A stretch of DNA of 64,000 nt from Trichosporon coremiiforme. Taxonomy: Eukaryota; Basidiomycota; Tremellomycetes; Trichosporonales; Trichosporonaceae. The notes below the pieces were generated by a model that did no database searches, was not told the origin of the DNA, and saw only the letters and a list, made by a program, of their open reading frames with translations. The stretch covers positions 62,001 to 126,000 of the forward strand of contig BCJJ01000003.1 in NCBI GenBank assembly GCA_039545355.1. Reading direction: 5' to 3'. The translations under genes and the position numbers were made by a program. Shown here piece after piece: positions 21,681 through 31,949 of this stretch (positions are counted from its first letter, which is position 1; each line of letters begins with the position of its first letter).

Positions 21681-21707
21681 GTACGAAATGTACGAAATGT
21701 ACGAATT
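21681..21707. repeat. 9-bp tandem repeat abutting the DHA2 transporter stop codon
   Basis: Unit gtacgaaat in two perfect copies plus gtacgaatt, ending exactly at the base before the transporter stop codon (21708-21710). It would be the first bases of that gene's 3' UTR. Confidence 0.85.
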
Positions 21708-23922
21708 TTAGGCGCGTGCAGAGCCGTTGCCCGAGTGGGCGTGGCCGTTGCGCGCGTTGCGGGGAGTGTCCGCGACGGCGGCGTACGACCTCTGACCGTC
21801 CTCCTCGATACTCTCCGGCTCGGCGGTGAGGGGCGCGGGCTTCTTGGCATTCATGTCGACCTCGCGCATGCCCATGCTGCTGAGCACGCCGATGACGGCG
21901 AGAACGACGCTGCACACGAACACGGCGTGGAGCGCCTTGCTGTAGCTCGTCGTGGCTGCGAGCTGGAGCTTAGGCGAGAGCTTGCGGATCTCCTCGCTGC
22001 TCTGGCGGACGCGGAGGATGAGCTCCTCTGCCCCAGGGCCGGTGATGCGCTTGTGCAGCTCGCGCTTCAGCACGGCCTGCGTCAGCGCGCCAGAGAGCGC
22101 GACACCGAGCACCTGACCGGTCGTGCGGAACATGTAGCTCAGCGAGGTCGCGACCGCAACGTGCTCGCGTCCGATGTCGGCAATGAGGCCCACAATCGTC
22201 AGCGTCGTGACACTGCCCAGCGCGAATGCCATGGGACAGAAGGACGTCCAGAGCAGGAAGTCGCTCGTGTTCAGGTCCCACGTGCTCAGCAGGAGGGCCG
22301 AGACGACGGCCCAGAAGCCGCAGAACGCAGTCAGCCACCAGTATCGCCCAGTGCGTCGAACGATGTAACCGGTGAACAAGGAGCCGACAGAGCCAAGCAC
22401 GCTGTTGGGGACCATGTGCTGTCCGGCCTCGGTCGCCGTCATGAGGCGTACAGCCTGGAAGAACAGCGGGACGCTGTACATGGTGCCGAACGAGAGGACC
22501 GAGATCGTGAAGTTGTTGACGGCGACGGCGATCGGTGTACGCTGCGTGAGCAACTCGACGGGCAGGATAGGCTCGTTCGCGACCTTCAGCTCGACGTAGA
22601 TGAAGAGCACGAAAGTGATGGCGCTGATCACGAAAAGTAGATTCGTGACGCGAGCCTCGGGTGGCGAGATGGAGGTCATGAGGGAGACCGCGAGAAGCGC
22701 GCTGCCAATCGATGAAGCGAGTAGGCCAGATCCAAGAAAGTCGATACGCTTGAGGATGTTGCCAGACGGCTTGAATTCGCTGTTGTATCGCACCTTGAAG
22801 TAGATGAGAGCGCCGGCCATAATCAGGAGCGGAATCTGGAAGTAGAACGCCCACCGCCAGCCAACCTTGTCCGAGATCATGCCACCGATGGGAGCGCCGA
22901 GACTGCGAGGTCAGCATCGTCTGCGATATTTGGGGGGATGGCGTCGAGCAAGGCGCGCAAGGCCTGCTCTCACCGAGATCGTGCCGGGTGCCTTCTCCGT
23001 GGCCAGTCTCCGTGGCCGCTGTTGATAAACCGGGAGAACGCCACGGACGGCCGAAGCAGCCCCAACATCTGCACACCCTTCACGAGCTCTTTACTCACCC
23101 ACTCCCCAGCGCGAAGAAGATATTGCCAAACCCTATTGAAACCGTCAGTTTCTGCATAATAACTCGATGCGTACCTTGGAAGATCCCACGATGGGTAATT
23201 GGTACCAAATCGCTCATAATCGTGCTCCCGACGGACGTAAGGCCTCCTCCGCCGATTCCGGCGACCATACGGGCGGCAATGAGGAATTGCATAGTAGGGG
23301 CGAGGGCGCAGAGGATGTTGCCGAGGGTGAAGAAGCTGAGGGCGATGAGCATGCTGCTCTGGCGGCCGATGATGTCGCAAAGGCGTCCGTAAATGGGCGT
23401 GAAGCAGCAGACGGACAGAAGGTAGGACGTGCCGAGCCACGATCCAAGGTCGGACGCGTTGAATGAGGACGAGATCGGGCCGAGGAGCGTAGCAACAATA
23501 GTACCGTCAAAGCTGGCGAGGAACGAGCAGCTCCACATGCTGCAGCAGAGTACCCAGAAGTTGTACTGCGACAGTCCTACGAGGTTGTAGTGCGCCTTCT
23601 GCGTCGGCACCTCGGGGACGTGAGTCGCGTAGCTGATCGTGTCTTCGCGCTCGACAGCGACTCCGCCGGGCGCGGCTCCGGCGAGCAGGCGCGTGCGCTC
23701 GGTGGGCGTGTTCACTCCGTTCGTACTGGGCGCATTCGTGCTGAAGCTGTTGGCGACGCTAGCGGGACGCCCGTTGGAGCCGTTCCCGTTTGCGCGAGTC
23801 GTTTCCGGCTGTGGCATGGTGTATGATGAGAGTTGCAGAGAGTTCAGAAGCAGACGATCCGAGTCGGGTGGAGAGAAGTCGGCGGGCAAAGGGTGGGTCA
23901 CGGACGAAGCCGATGTCGCCAT
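21708..23922 (-). CDS. MFS transporter, DHA2 type (14 membrane segments)
   Basis: Proton-coupled exporter of the DHA2 drug/basic-amino-acid group (Fnx1/Vba/Atr-like), expected in the vacuolar or plasma membrane. Three exons: 23175-23922, 23099-23132 (34 nt) and 21708-22902; 658 residues. About 135 hydrophilic residues precede the first helix. The loop 2-3 signature is clear in GSWLGTSYLLSV...TPIYGRLCDIIGR, and SFDGTIVATLLGPIS is typical of helix 1. Exon 3 starts GAPIGGMISDKVGWRWAFY, the conserved helix 5 motif. The micro-exon codes GFGNIFFALGS, filling a gap in the fold, which supports the model. The C-terminus is a hydrophilic tail. Substrate cannot be read from sequence. Confidence 0.88.
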
Positions 23923-24369
23923 AGTGTAGGGTTGGTGCGTGGGCGGTGTCCGCCGGTCCCGGAGATCCCATATCCGCTCGGTCCGCGGTTCATCCGAGTC
24001 TCACGAAATCTCACCAGACCAACTCGTCCAACAGCCGCTCGCTTCCAGCCGCCTCAGCGTCGGACAAGCGCGACCGCGCGACTCGGGCATCTCGGAGCCA
24101 CTGCAGCTCTTGACGCGCATTCTCTCGTTGCGTATCAATCAGAAAGCGGGCCCCCGCGTTGCTCCCCGTGTTTCGCTGCTCGAAGATCTCGTGGTGGCCG
24201 CCGAGGTGACATCAGCAGACAATCCCGGTATCTCGGCGCCTGCAGTCCATCCATCCGGCATGTTGCCCGAGGCCAAGCCCTGGATCTATATCCAGCGCTA
24301 CTACTTGGAACGCCGCGCGAAAGTTATAACCAGTTGCGGGCACTACTTGGTATTTTCGTCACACTCACC
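23923..24369. other. Divergent promoter region of DHA2 transporter and GH29 gene
   Basis: Shared 447-bp spacer between two divergent genes. A TATA-like ttataac lies at 24324-24330, unusually close to the GH29 ATG. The plus frame of GH29 is open through this spacer without looking like protein. Confidence 0.45.
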
Positions 24370-26787
24370 ATGCTCAAGCTGCTGCTCCTGGCGGTAGGCG
24401 CGATCGCGTCACAGGTCCCCCTCGGCGACGCCGGCGCCGGCACGCCGCGCAGCGTGCAGCTCGACCTGTCACCGTATCTAAACGCGAAGGCGACGAGCGT
24501 CAACGGCGAGAACGACGGCAAGGGCTTTAGAAACGGCTCAACCTTCCCCTCCGAGTACCTCCCGATCGACGCCTGGTCCGACTCAGGTGTCGACTTCGTT
24601 CTGCCGGACTGGTCTGGAACGAAGGACTGTGTCAAGGCAGACAAGCAGGTCATCCACCTCCCCGACCCGGCTGAGGTGCGCAGCATTCACATCCTAGGCG
24701 CAGGCGAAGATGCGGGCGGCTTCCTCAACTTCGAGACGCACGAGACGCTCACCCTCACGTTCGACGACGGCGGAAAGGTCCAGGCCCCGTTCGAGGTGAA
24801 GCACTGGTGGAGTCACCACTGGACGAACAAGAGCCCGATCCGAGCGCCTTTCCACTACCTCGACGAAGGTGTGAGGAGCTACAACGCGTCGCACCTGTTC
24901 CACATCCCTGTCGCCATCCCGCCATCCGCGGCGGGCCGGACGCTGACTAGCGTGCGCCTTCCTTCGCCGGCTGAGAAGAACGCTCTCAAGGTTTTCGCCA
25001 TCTCGTATGTCCCTGTTGTATCGGGTGAGACGCTGGCGGTCCGCTGGGCGCATGGCACGCGCAGGTGGGAGCACGGAAACCAGGTTGTCGAGGTCATGCT
25101 CGCGAACCCGCGCAGTGTCGCCGAGCATGGCGATCAGAGCGCCTGGGTGTATGACATTGGCGTCACGCTCGAGGGCGACAACTTCAAATGTCTCAACGAG
25201 CAACGCGTGAACAGGCTGATGCCGGGTGATGAGGTGCTCCTCGAGTTCGAAGTCGAACCCCGTGCTGGATCGTCCGAGGTGTTCGACGGGGCGTATCTCC
25301 GGGTGCGTCACCTCGGCCACGATGCCAGTGAAGGCAACCGCGAGGAGATCCCGCTGCAAGTCGGCGGGGTGCGCCTCCTGCGCTCGCCCGACTACACCGA
25401 GGACGAGATCGAGGAACACTCCCGGCCGGGCTGGTACGACAGGGCCAAGTTCGGCATCTTCATTCACTGGGGTCTCTTCAGTGTACCTGCCTTTGCGGCG
25501 CCACCACAGTATGCGGAGTGGTACGACTTCTGGCTCCACGACGGGGAGCAGCCGACGGAAAACCACCACCGTGCGACCTACGGCGCCGAGTTCAACTACG
25601 ACGACTTCATCCCCATGTTCACGGCGGACGCGTACAACGCGAGCGAGTGGATGGACGTCATCGCGGCCAGCGGGGCCAAGTACTTCGTCTTCACGACGAA
25701 GCACCACGACGGCTTCGCCATGTTCGACACGAAGGAGACGAGTGACCGCAACTCCCTCCTCCTTGGGCCGAGGCGTGATATTCTGAAGGAGCTCATGACG
25801 GCCGCGAAGGAGGAACACCCCGAGCTCAAGCGGGGAACGTACTTCTCCCTCCCTGAGTGGTTCAACCCACTCTACGCGCCGCATGGACGCCTGTCATTCC
25901 CCGGTGGTCCTGCGCTGAACCCGTTCACGCGCGAGGAGGAGCCGTTCACGGGTCAGCGCGACGTGAGCGACTTCATCGAGGACATCCAGCGTCCGCAGAT
26001 GGAGATCCTGGTAGACGACTACGAGGTCGACCTGCTGTGGTGCGACATTGGACTCGACAATCACTCCTCCGCTGTGTTTTCGCGTTGGTACGCGGACGCG
26101 GCTAGGCAAGGGCGCGAGGTCGCGATCAACAACCGCTGCGGCGTCGGCGGCGACTTTGACACGCCCGAGATGACGCGATTCGCGACGGTCCAGCCGCGCA
26201 AGTGGGAAACGTGCGCGAGTATGGACCCGCACTCGTTCGGGTACAACAAGGACACGAAGGACAAGGAGTACCGCAGCGCAGAGGACGTGGTGCACTCCCT
26301 CGTCGACATTGTGGCCAAGGGCGGCAACTTTCTCCTCAACATTGGGCCGCGGGCTGACGGCTCCATCCCCAAAGCCCAGAGCGAGCCCCTGCGCGAGGCC
26401 GGCAGGTGGCTCAATATCAACGGCCGCGCGATCTACGACACGACCCCCTTCGAGCCGTACCCCGAGCACAACGCGGACGGCGTCCACGTCGAGTTCACGC
26501 GCAAGCCGGACGCGTTCTACATCATCTCCCTGAAGCAGCCGGGGCGCACGCTCGCGATCCCCGCGCCGTTGCCGGTGCTTGCTGGCGACCGCATCGTGGC
26601 CGTCACGCCTGAGGGCGATCAGACCGTCAAGTGGATGTACGAGGACGGCACGCTCGTGCTGGACACGCGCGGGGTGCAGTTCAGCGACGACGGCATCGCG
26701 TGGGTGTTCGAGGTGCAGTATGCCGACTCGCATGCTGCTGAGAGCGAGGAGAGCGAGGAGAGCGAGCCGGTGCACGACGAGTTGTGA
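24370..26787 (+). CDS. GH29 alpha-L-fucosidase-like glycosidase with C-terminal HDEL
   Basis: Single exon, 805 residues. A hydrophobic signal peptide opens the protein (MLKLLLLAVGAIASQ). Residues about 25-345 form a beta-rich accessory region. The GH29 catalytic barrel starts at about 352 with RPGWYDRAKFGIFIHWGLFS, followed by FTTKHHDGFAMFDT and the nucleophile region DLLWCDIG (Asp 559 by family comparison) and ends with GGNFLLNIGPRADG. A C-terminal beta domain follows, then an acidic tail ending HDEL, the fungal ER-retrieval signal. The family removes alpha-L-fucose from glycans and is usually lysosomal, bacterial or secreted; ER retention would be unusual. Start chosen at 24370 because it gives the signal peptide. 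Confidence 0.92.
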   Translation: MLKLLLLAVGAIASQVPLGDAGAGTPRSVQLDLSPYLNAKATSVNGENDGKGFRNGSTFPSEYLPIDAWSDSGVDFVLPDWSGTKDCVKADKQVIHLPDPAEVRSIHILGAGEDAGGFLNFETHETLTLTFDDGGKVQAPFEVKHWWSHHWTNKSPIRAPFHYLDEGVRSYNASHLFHIPVAIPPSAAGRTLTSVRLPSPAEKNALKVFAISYVPVVSGETLAVRWAHGTRRWEHGNQVVEVMLANPRSVAEHGDQSAWVYDIGVTLEGDNFKCLNEQRVNRLMPGDEVLLEFEVEPRAGSSEVFDGAYLRVRHLGHDASEGNREEIPLQVGGVRLLRSPDYTEDEIEEHSRPGWYDRAKFGIFIHWGLFSVPAFAAPPQYAEWYDFWLHDGEQPTENHHRATYGAEFNYDDFIPMFTADAYNASEWMDVIAASGAKYFVFTTKHHDGFAMFDTKETSDRNSLLLGPRRDILKELMTAAKEEHPELKRGTYFSLPEWFNPLYAPHGRLSFPGGPALNPFTREEEPFTGQRDVSDFIEDIQRPQMEILVDDYEVDLLWCDIGLDNHSSAVFSRWYADAARQGREVAINNRCGVGGDFDTPEMTRFATVQPRKWETCASMDPHSFGYNKDTKDKEYRSAEDVVHSLVDIVAKGGNFLLNIGPRADGSIPKAQSEPLREAGRWLNINGRAIYDTTPFEPYPEHNADGVHVEFTRKPDAFYIISLKQPGRTLAIPAPLPVLAGDRIVAVTPEGDQTVKWMYEDGTLVLDTRGVQFSDDGIAWVFEVQYADSHAAESEESEESEPVHDEL

Positions 26788-27422
26788 CTAGCTGTTGAAT
26801 AGAGGAATGCGGCGATTCCGCCGAAATAGAGATGCAACGTTACGAGATCCAGTGGCTGCTGCGCAATGTGGGCAGCCGGGCGAGCCGCGCGAGTCGTGAG
26901 CCGTTCCCGCCGGTCGCGTACCTTCTCTTGCTCCCAGCTCCAAGCACTGCGTTCAAGGAGCAAAGCACAGTACAGCCGGGTCGGTTGAAGGCTTATCTGA
27001 GGCAGAACGGAGAATGCACGGAGACGGGCACGGACACTTGAAGAACGGTGCATCTTCGGGCCGAGTGCCGACATACCGGTTGTTTTGCTTATAACGCTTT
27101 CAGAGCCAGGGCCTTCGGACCTTCGGAATCTCTGGAAATAGACATCAAGAGCATGCCGCGACCGCGCCGCACGACGCCGCGACGCCTCTTCTGCCCACGC
27201 GCTGTTGTCGTTCTTGGTGTTGGAGCAGGAACTGCCTTAGCGTATATCTTGCGTCTCGTGACGGACATCTGCGATAAGATGGGGGGGTTCCCACACGACC
27301 TACACGACCTACATGACGGGGATGCCGGGGATGCCGGCTGAAGCCGCCTTTAGCCTGGGTATAAAGGAGCGGGTGGAGACTCTTGGGCCCGCCTGTTGAC
27401 AACCCAACTCAATCCAGGCAAC
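26788..27422. other. Intergenic region with permease promoter
   Basis: TATA box GGGTATAAAGG at 27357-27367, about 60 bp before the permease ATG. Short 9-bp-type repeats (cacgaccta, then gatgccggg) lie at 27294-27334. No other coding frame. Confidence 0.55.
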
Positions 27423-29249
27423 ATGAACGACCCCGAGAAGGCCGTGATAGACGACAAGGGCGTCACGGATGTGTACCCCGTCACGTCGCTGCGGGACCAG
27501 GAGGCGGGCGACGCCTACGATGCCGAGAAGGACGTCAAGGTCGACGTGCACACGCAGTTGTACGACGGCGTGCAGCGCAAGATGGAGCAGAGGCATATGC
27601 AGATGATCGCTCTGGCTGGTACGATTGGAACGGGCCTGTTCCTCAACAGTGGTCGTATCATCGCGCATGGTGGACCGGTAGGCGCGCTTCTCGCTTTCAT
27701 CACTACGGGCAGTGAGTCCCTCCCCCGCTGACACTCGCTGATCTTGAGCCATCGCGTACGGTACACTCATGTGCCTCGGCGAGATGGCAGTGTACGCGCC
27801 CATCTCAGGCGGCTACATCCACTTCGCGGAGCGGTGGGTGAACCCTGCGGTCGGGTTCGCGGTCGGCTGGCAGGTCACGGTGCAGTACTGCATCAGCATG
27901 CCGTCCGAGATGATCGCGGCGAACATTCTGTGCTCGTACTGGGACAGCGGCTTCGCCGTGTCCCACCAGGCGGCGTACATTACCACCTTCATCGTGTGCG
28001 GCAGCCTTGTGAACTACTTTGGCGCGCGCTGGTTCGGAGAGTCGGAGTTCTGGTAAGTCAGCAGGCAGGAGTGTGGGGTGAAGGATGGACACGGTCTGAT
28101 GGCAGGTTCGCAACGATGAAGATCATCCTCGTCATCATCCTCGTCATCACCTCGCTCGTGATCGACCTCGGTGGCGCGCCGAACAAGGACCGCATCGGAT
28201 TCCGATACTGGAAGGACCCCGGTCCCTTCGCGCCGTACTACGGGGACACTAACCTGGGATACTTCCTCGGCTGGTTCACGGACCTTGTCCAGGCCGCGGG
28301 CAGCTACATGGGCATTGAGATGGTGATCGTCGCCGCTGCGGAGGTGCGCAACCCCCGAGTCGCGCTTAAGAAGGCGGTCAAGCGTCTCTTCTGGCGTATC
28401 CTCATCTTCTATATTCTGCTCATCTTCCTCGTCTCCCTGATTGTGCGGTACGACGATCCCGAACTCCTCCAGAGCAAGGGCACGGCGGCTTCTTCGCCCT
28501 TCGTCCTCGCCATGAAGAGAGCGGGTATCCAGGGCTTGCCCCACTTCGTCAACGCCTGTGTCCTGCTCTCGGCTTTCAGCTCCGGTAGCTCGCTCATGTA
28601 CTCGGCCAGCCGGATGCTGTACGGCATGGCACTGCGCGGTTATGCGCCGCGCTTCTTCGCGCACACAACCAGGAGGGGTCTGCCGCTCTACGCCCTCATG
28701 TTCACGACTTGCTTCTACCCTCTCGCGTACATGTCGCTATCGTCTGGCGCGTCCACAGTCTTCAACTGGTTGTCGAATCTGACTGCGCTGTCTGGATACG
28801 TTGTCTGGGTGAGTAAGCAGAGCCTTGATCTAGGGTGGAGAGCGGAGCGGAAACTGACGGCCCAGGCTACCATCGGCGTGACCTACCTTCGCTTCAAAGC
28901 GGGCCTCGCCGCGCATGGTATCGACCGCAAGTCTTTGCACTACGCGAACCGTTTCCAGCCCTATGTTGCATACTGGGTGTGTCTGTGGAGTGGAATTGTC
29001 TTGGTCTTCAACGGCTGGCAGGTCTTCACAAAGGGTAACTGGAACGCGTCCGACTTTGTCATCGCGTACATCCCCGTGCCCATCTTCTTGACCCTCGTCA
29101 CGGGATACGCGCTCGTGAAGCGGCCCAAGTGGCTGAAACCCGCCGAGCTCGACATGTTCTCGAACATTCCGACGGATGAGCAGGTCGCGTATGAGGAACC
29201 TAAGCCGAAGAACGCGTTTCAGAAGGTTGTCCAGTTCGTCTTCACGTAG
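27423..29249 (+). CDS. Amino-acid permease, YAT/APC family
   Basis: Plasma-membrane proton-amino acid symporter of the fungal YAT group. Four exons: 27423-27711, 27749-28052, 28106-28808 and 28866-29249; 559 residues. After an acidic cytosolic N-terminus (about 55 residues) come the YAT signatures RHMQMIALAGTIGTGLFLNSG and YGTLMCLGEMAVYAPISGG, then conserved helices 3-10 including VQAAGSYMGIEMVIVAAAEVRNPR and SGSSLMYSASRMLYGMALRG. The last exon carries the final membrane segments and a hydrophilic tail. All introns have GTGAGT or GTAAGT donors and a CTGA-type branch. Substrate range within the family is broad and not predictable here. Confidence 0.93.
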
Positions 29250-29836
29250 GGTGGTGGTATGGAGGAGGGCGAAAGGGGGTATGGCGTTTGTATCCGATGC
29301 AATTTGGTCAGCTGGTCAGTGCAGGGGCCAGCGCTCTCTACGTCGCTTCAGGTCGAGAGGCTTGCTGCGTTGCTGAGCAAGGACTGATGACGAGAACGCG
29401 AGAGCGAAGGAGCAGACGAAGGACATGGATGTGAGCAACTGGGGCGCTGGGGCTCCGGTCGCTCGGCACGCCAAGATCGACGATCCGACCGAGTATCACA
29501 CGGAAGGGGCCATACCGTCCCCTTTCGAGCTCTTGGCATGTGTCGACACTCAACGTTACCCACTTCTGCTTGTTCGACGCTTTCAACGACTTCTATCTAT
29601 TCGCATGCTCGCGTGTAACTCATGCCCACCTCTTTCGATGTCTGACGGCAACACCCGGCTCAGATCGGCAATTGGCCCGAAATAGCACGCAACCCCGCAC
29701 CAAACACTCCATGGTCCTGGCGTCATCACACTCTCAGGCACTCTGACATGAGCTCCGCTCCCTACAGCCGGACACGCCGGACAGGACATGCGGCGATAAC
29801 CCCACCCACGCCGCGGGGTGCCCCAGGCATCACAAC
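29250..29836. other. Intergenic region
   Basis: Between the permease 3' end and the Atg22-like start. Overlapping short frames on both strands only; no feature supported. Confidence 0.4.
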
Positions 29837-31949
29837 ATGTCTGACTCTGACCCCAGGCATGCCGACGTAACGAACGCCGACGACCATCTGGGGGGACGGG
29901 ATGGTCTCAGCAGGACTGACCCCCTTCCGCTGGACGCCAAGGACGAGAAGTCGGTCCTCGAGGTGGTACCCGACGAAGCGGCGCTGTTCGCGAGTCCGCT
30001 CCCGATCACGGGCGAGCGGAAAACGACAACCCGGACAGAACTTTGGGCGAGTTTTTGAACCCGACTGATAGCTGACGGCAGAGTTGGTATCTCTACTACG
30101 TAGGAAACAGCGGTCTGGGTCCCTTCAACTTTGCGATCAGCGCTTGGCAGAATCTCCTCTATCTCGCTGGAACGGATCCAGCGACCGGGGCCGCGTGCGG
30201 CGATGGGGGTGAGTTGCAACAGCTACCTTTTGTCCGTGATGAACCAGCTGACGGCAGACTGCGTGCTGACGGCTTACGGGTCCAGCCGGAGCGTCAACTC
30301 TATCGTGCTGATCACGAACGGGATCAGCTTCGCGCTACAGGCTGCTCTTTTCCTGATCATGGGGAGTATGGCGGACTATGGCTCTTGGCGCCCGCATATC
30401 ACGACGTTCTTCACGCTCCTGGCATGGGGTGTCAGCTTCGGCTGGCTCGGCGTCATGGAACCGAGCAAGTGGCAGGCGGGCACTGCGCTCTACATCCTCG
30501 GTTTGATCGGGTACCAGGGCTCGCTCACGTTCTGGACGGCGGCTTTCCCGGGCCTGGCGCGCGATCTCCCCGAGATGCAGCGGAGCGAGGTCGAGCTGAA
30601 GGAGGGGCAGATCGAGTGAGTGGACTCAAGCACGGGGAGGGCCGGAGGGGCGAGGCGGGCTAGATCGAGTTCTTCACAGCTGACACCAGCACGGCCGAGT
30701 TCGACAAGCGCGACATGCTCGCGCGCAACCGCCTCGCGAACGTGAGCTTCTTCGTTTGCTCAATGGGCGAGCTTGTCGTGCTGGCAATCCTGTGCGGCAT
30801 CCTCTTCGCGGTCGTGAAAAACGACGACGCAGAGAGCAACACGCGCTCCCTGTCGATCGTATGCGCGTACAGCGCAGGAGTCTGGAGTGAGTCCAGTCGT
30901 CATGTCCTGCCTGCAGCAACTGATGACAGTCGTGTGTGCCATCCCCTGGCTCATTTTCGGGCAGTACAGACCCGGACATCGCCTGCCGCCGCACACGTCC
31001 TACCTGACCGCAGGCGTGAAGCAGATCTACCACGCGTTCCGGCTATGCTTCCGCCTGAAGCAGACTTTCATCTATCTCGCCGCATACTTCTTCCTGGGCG
31101 ACTGCCTCAACACACTCGTGACCGTTATTGCGACGCTGCAGAACGAGGTTGCGTCTTTCGACTCCAAGATGCTTAACTATTTGCTCATCGACGGAATCGC
31201 TGCGCAGGCAGCGGGTATTCTGATCTGCTGGCTGATACAGAAACACTTTGTCATCAGGACCAAGTGGATGCTCGTCGCGAACGCAATTTTCATCCTGATC
31301 TTGGCCGCCTGGGGCTGTGTCGGTATCACACAGTCCAAGTTCGGCTTCCACAACGTCTGGGAGTTCTGGCTGTACCAGGGTGCGTACCAGCTGTTTTGGG
31401 GTGATGATCAGCTGACACCCAGCCTACTACGGCGTCTCCGTCTGTCCGTGGTACGCCATCTCACAGGCGATGATCTCCGAGGTCGTGCCGCGCGGCAAGG
31501 AGTTCCTGTTCTTCGCGCTGTTTAGTATCATTGGGGTGAGTATTCCCCAGTGTCGAGCTACACAGCTCCTGTGCAGCCGCGGTACACTGCAATGCAACGG
31601 CGGAAGCGCTCGAACACACCAATCTCGATTCGTGCCACTGTCGGGCCTGGCATCTGTCGTGATCGTCGCTCCAAACCGGCACTCCACCTGCCAAGGCTAA
31701 CCCCTCTGACCCGTCCACCCAGCCACCTCATGCATCCGCTGACGGCAGAAAACGTCGAGCTTCATCGGCCCCTTTGTGAGCAGCGCGATCATAGACCGAA
31801 GCGGGAACAACAACATGCCGTTCACATTCCTGCTCGCGCTCGGCTTCGTGTCGCTCCTGATCCTCCTTTGTGTGGACGTCGACAAGTCCCGCCGAGAGTG
31901 CAGGCAATATCTCGAGGACGAGGCGATCCGCGTCTACAAGCTCAGCTAG
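29837..31949 (+). CDS. ATG22: Atg22-like vacuolar amino-acid exporter
   Basis: Vacuole-membrane MFS-like protein; in yeast Atg22 releases amino acids from the vacuole after autophagy. Seven exons: 29837-30046, 30082-30208, 30258-30615, 30690-30886, 30930-31379, 31423-31535 and 31749-31949; 551 residues. The family start is clear across the first junction (RTELW then SWYLYYVGNSGLGPFNF). Later landmarks are the hydrophobic SIVLITNGISFALQAALF, FLGDCLNTLVTVIATLQNE, PWYAISQAMISEVVPRGKEF and SSFIGPFVSSAIIDRSG. The first intron (30047-30081) fits only as GC-AG; a GT donor three bases on breaks the frame. The reading frame stays open for 19 more codons after the TAG, with coding-like composition. Confidence 0.88.

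Noticed and set aside
23833..24369. 179-codon upstream extension of the GH29 frame
   Set aside because: It overlaps the divergent transporter's start and promoter, and would place the signal peptide internally; codons look non-coding.
24694..25884. 396-codon minus frame antisense to GH29
   Set aside because: Shadow of the fucosidase coding sequence; no fold signatures.
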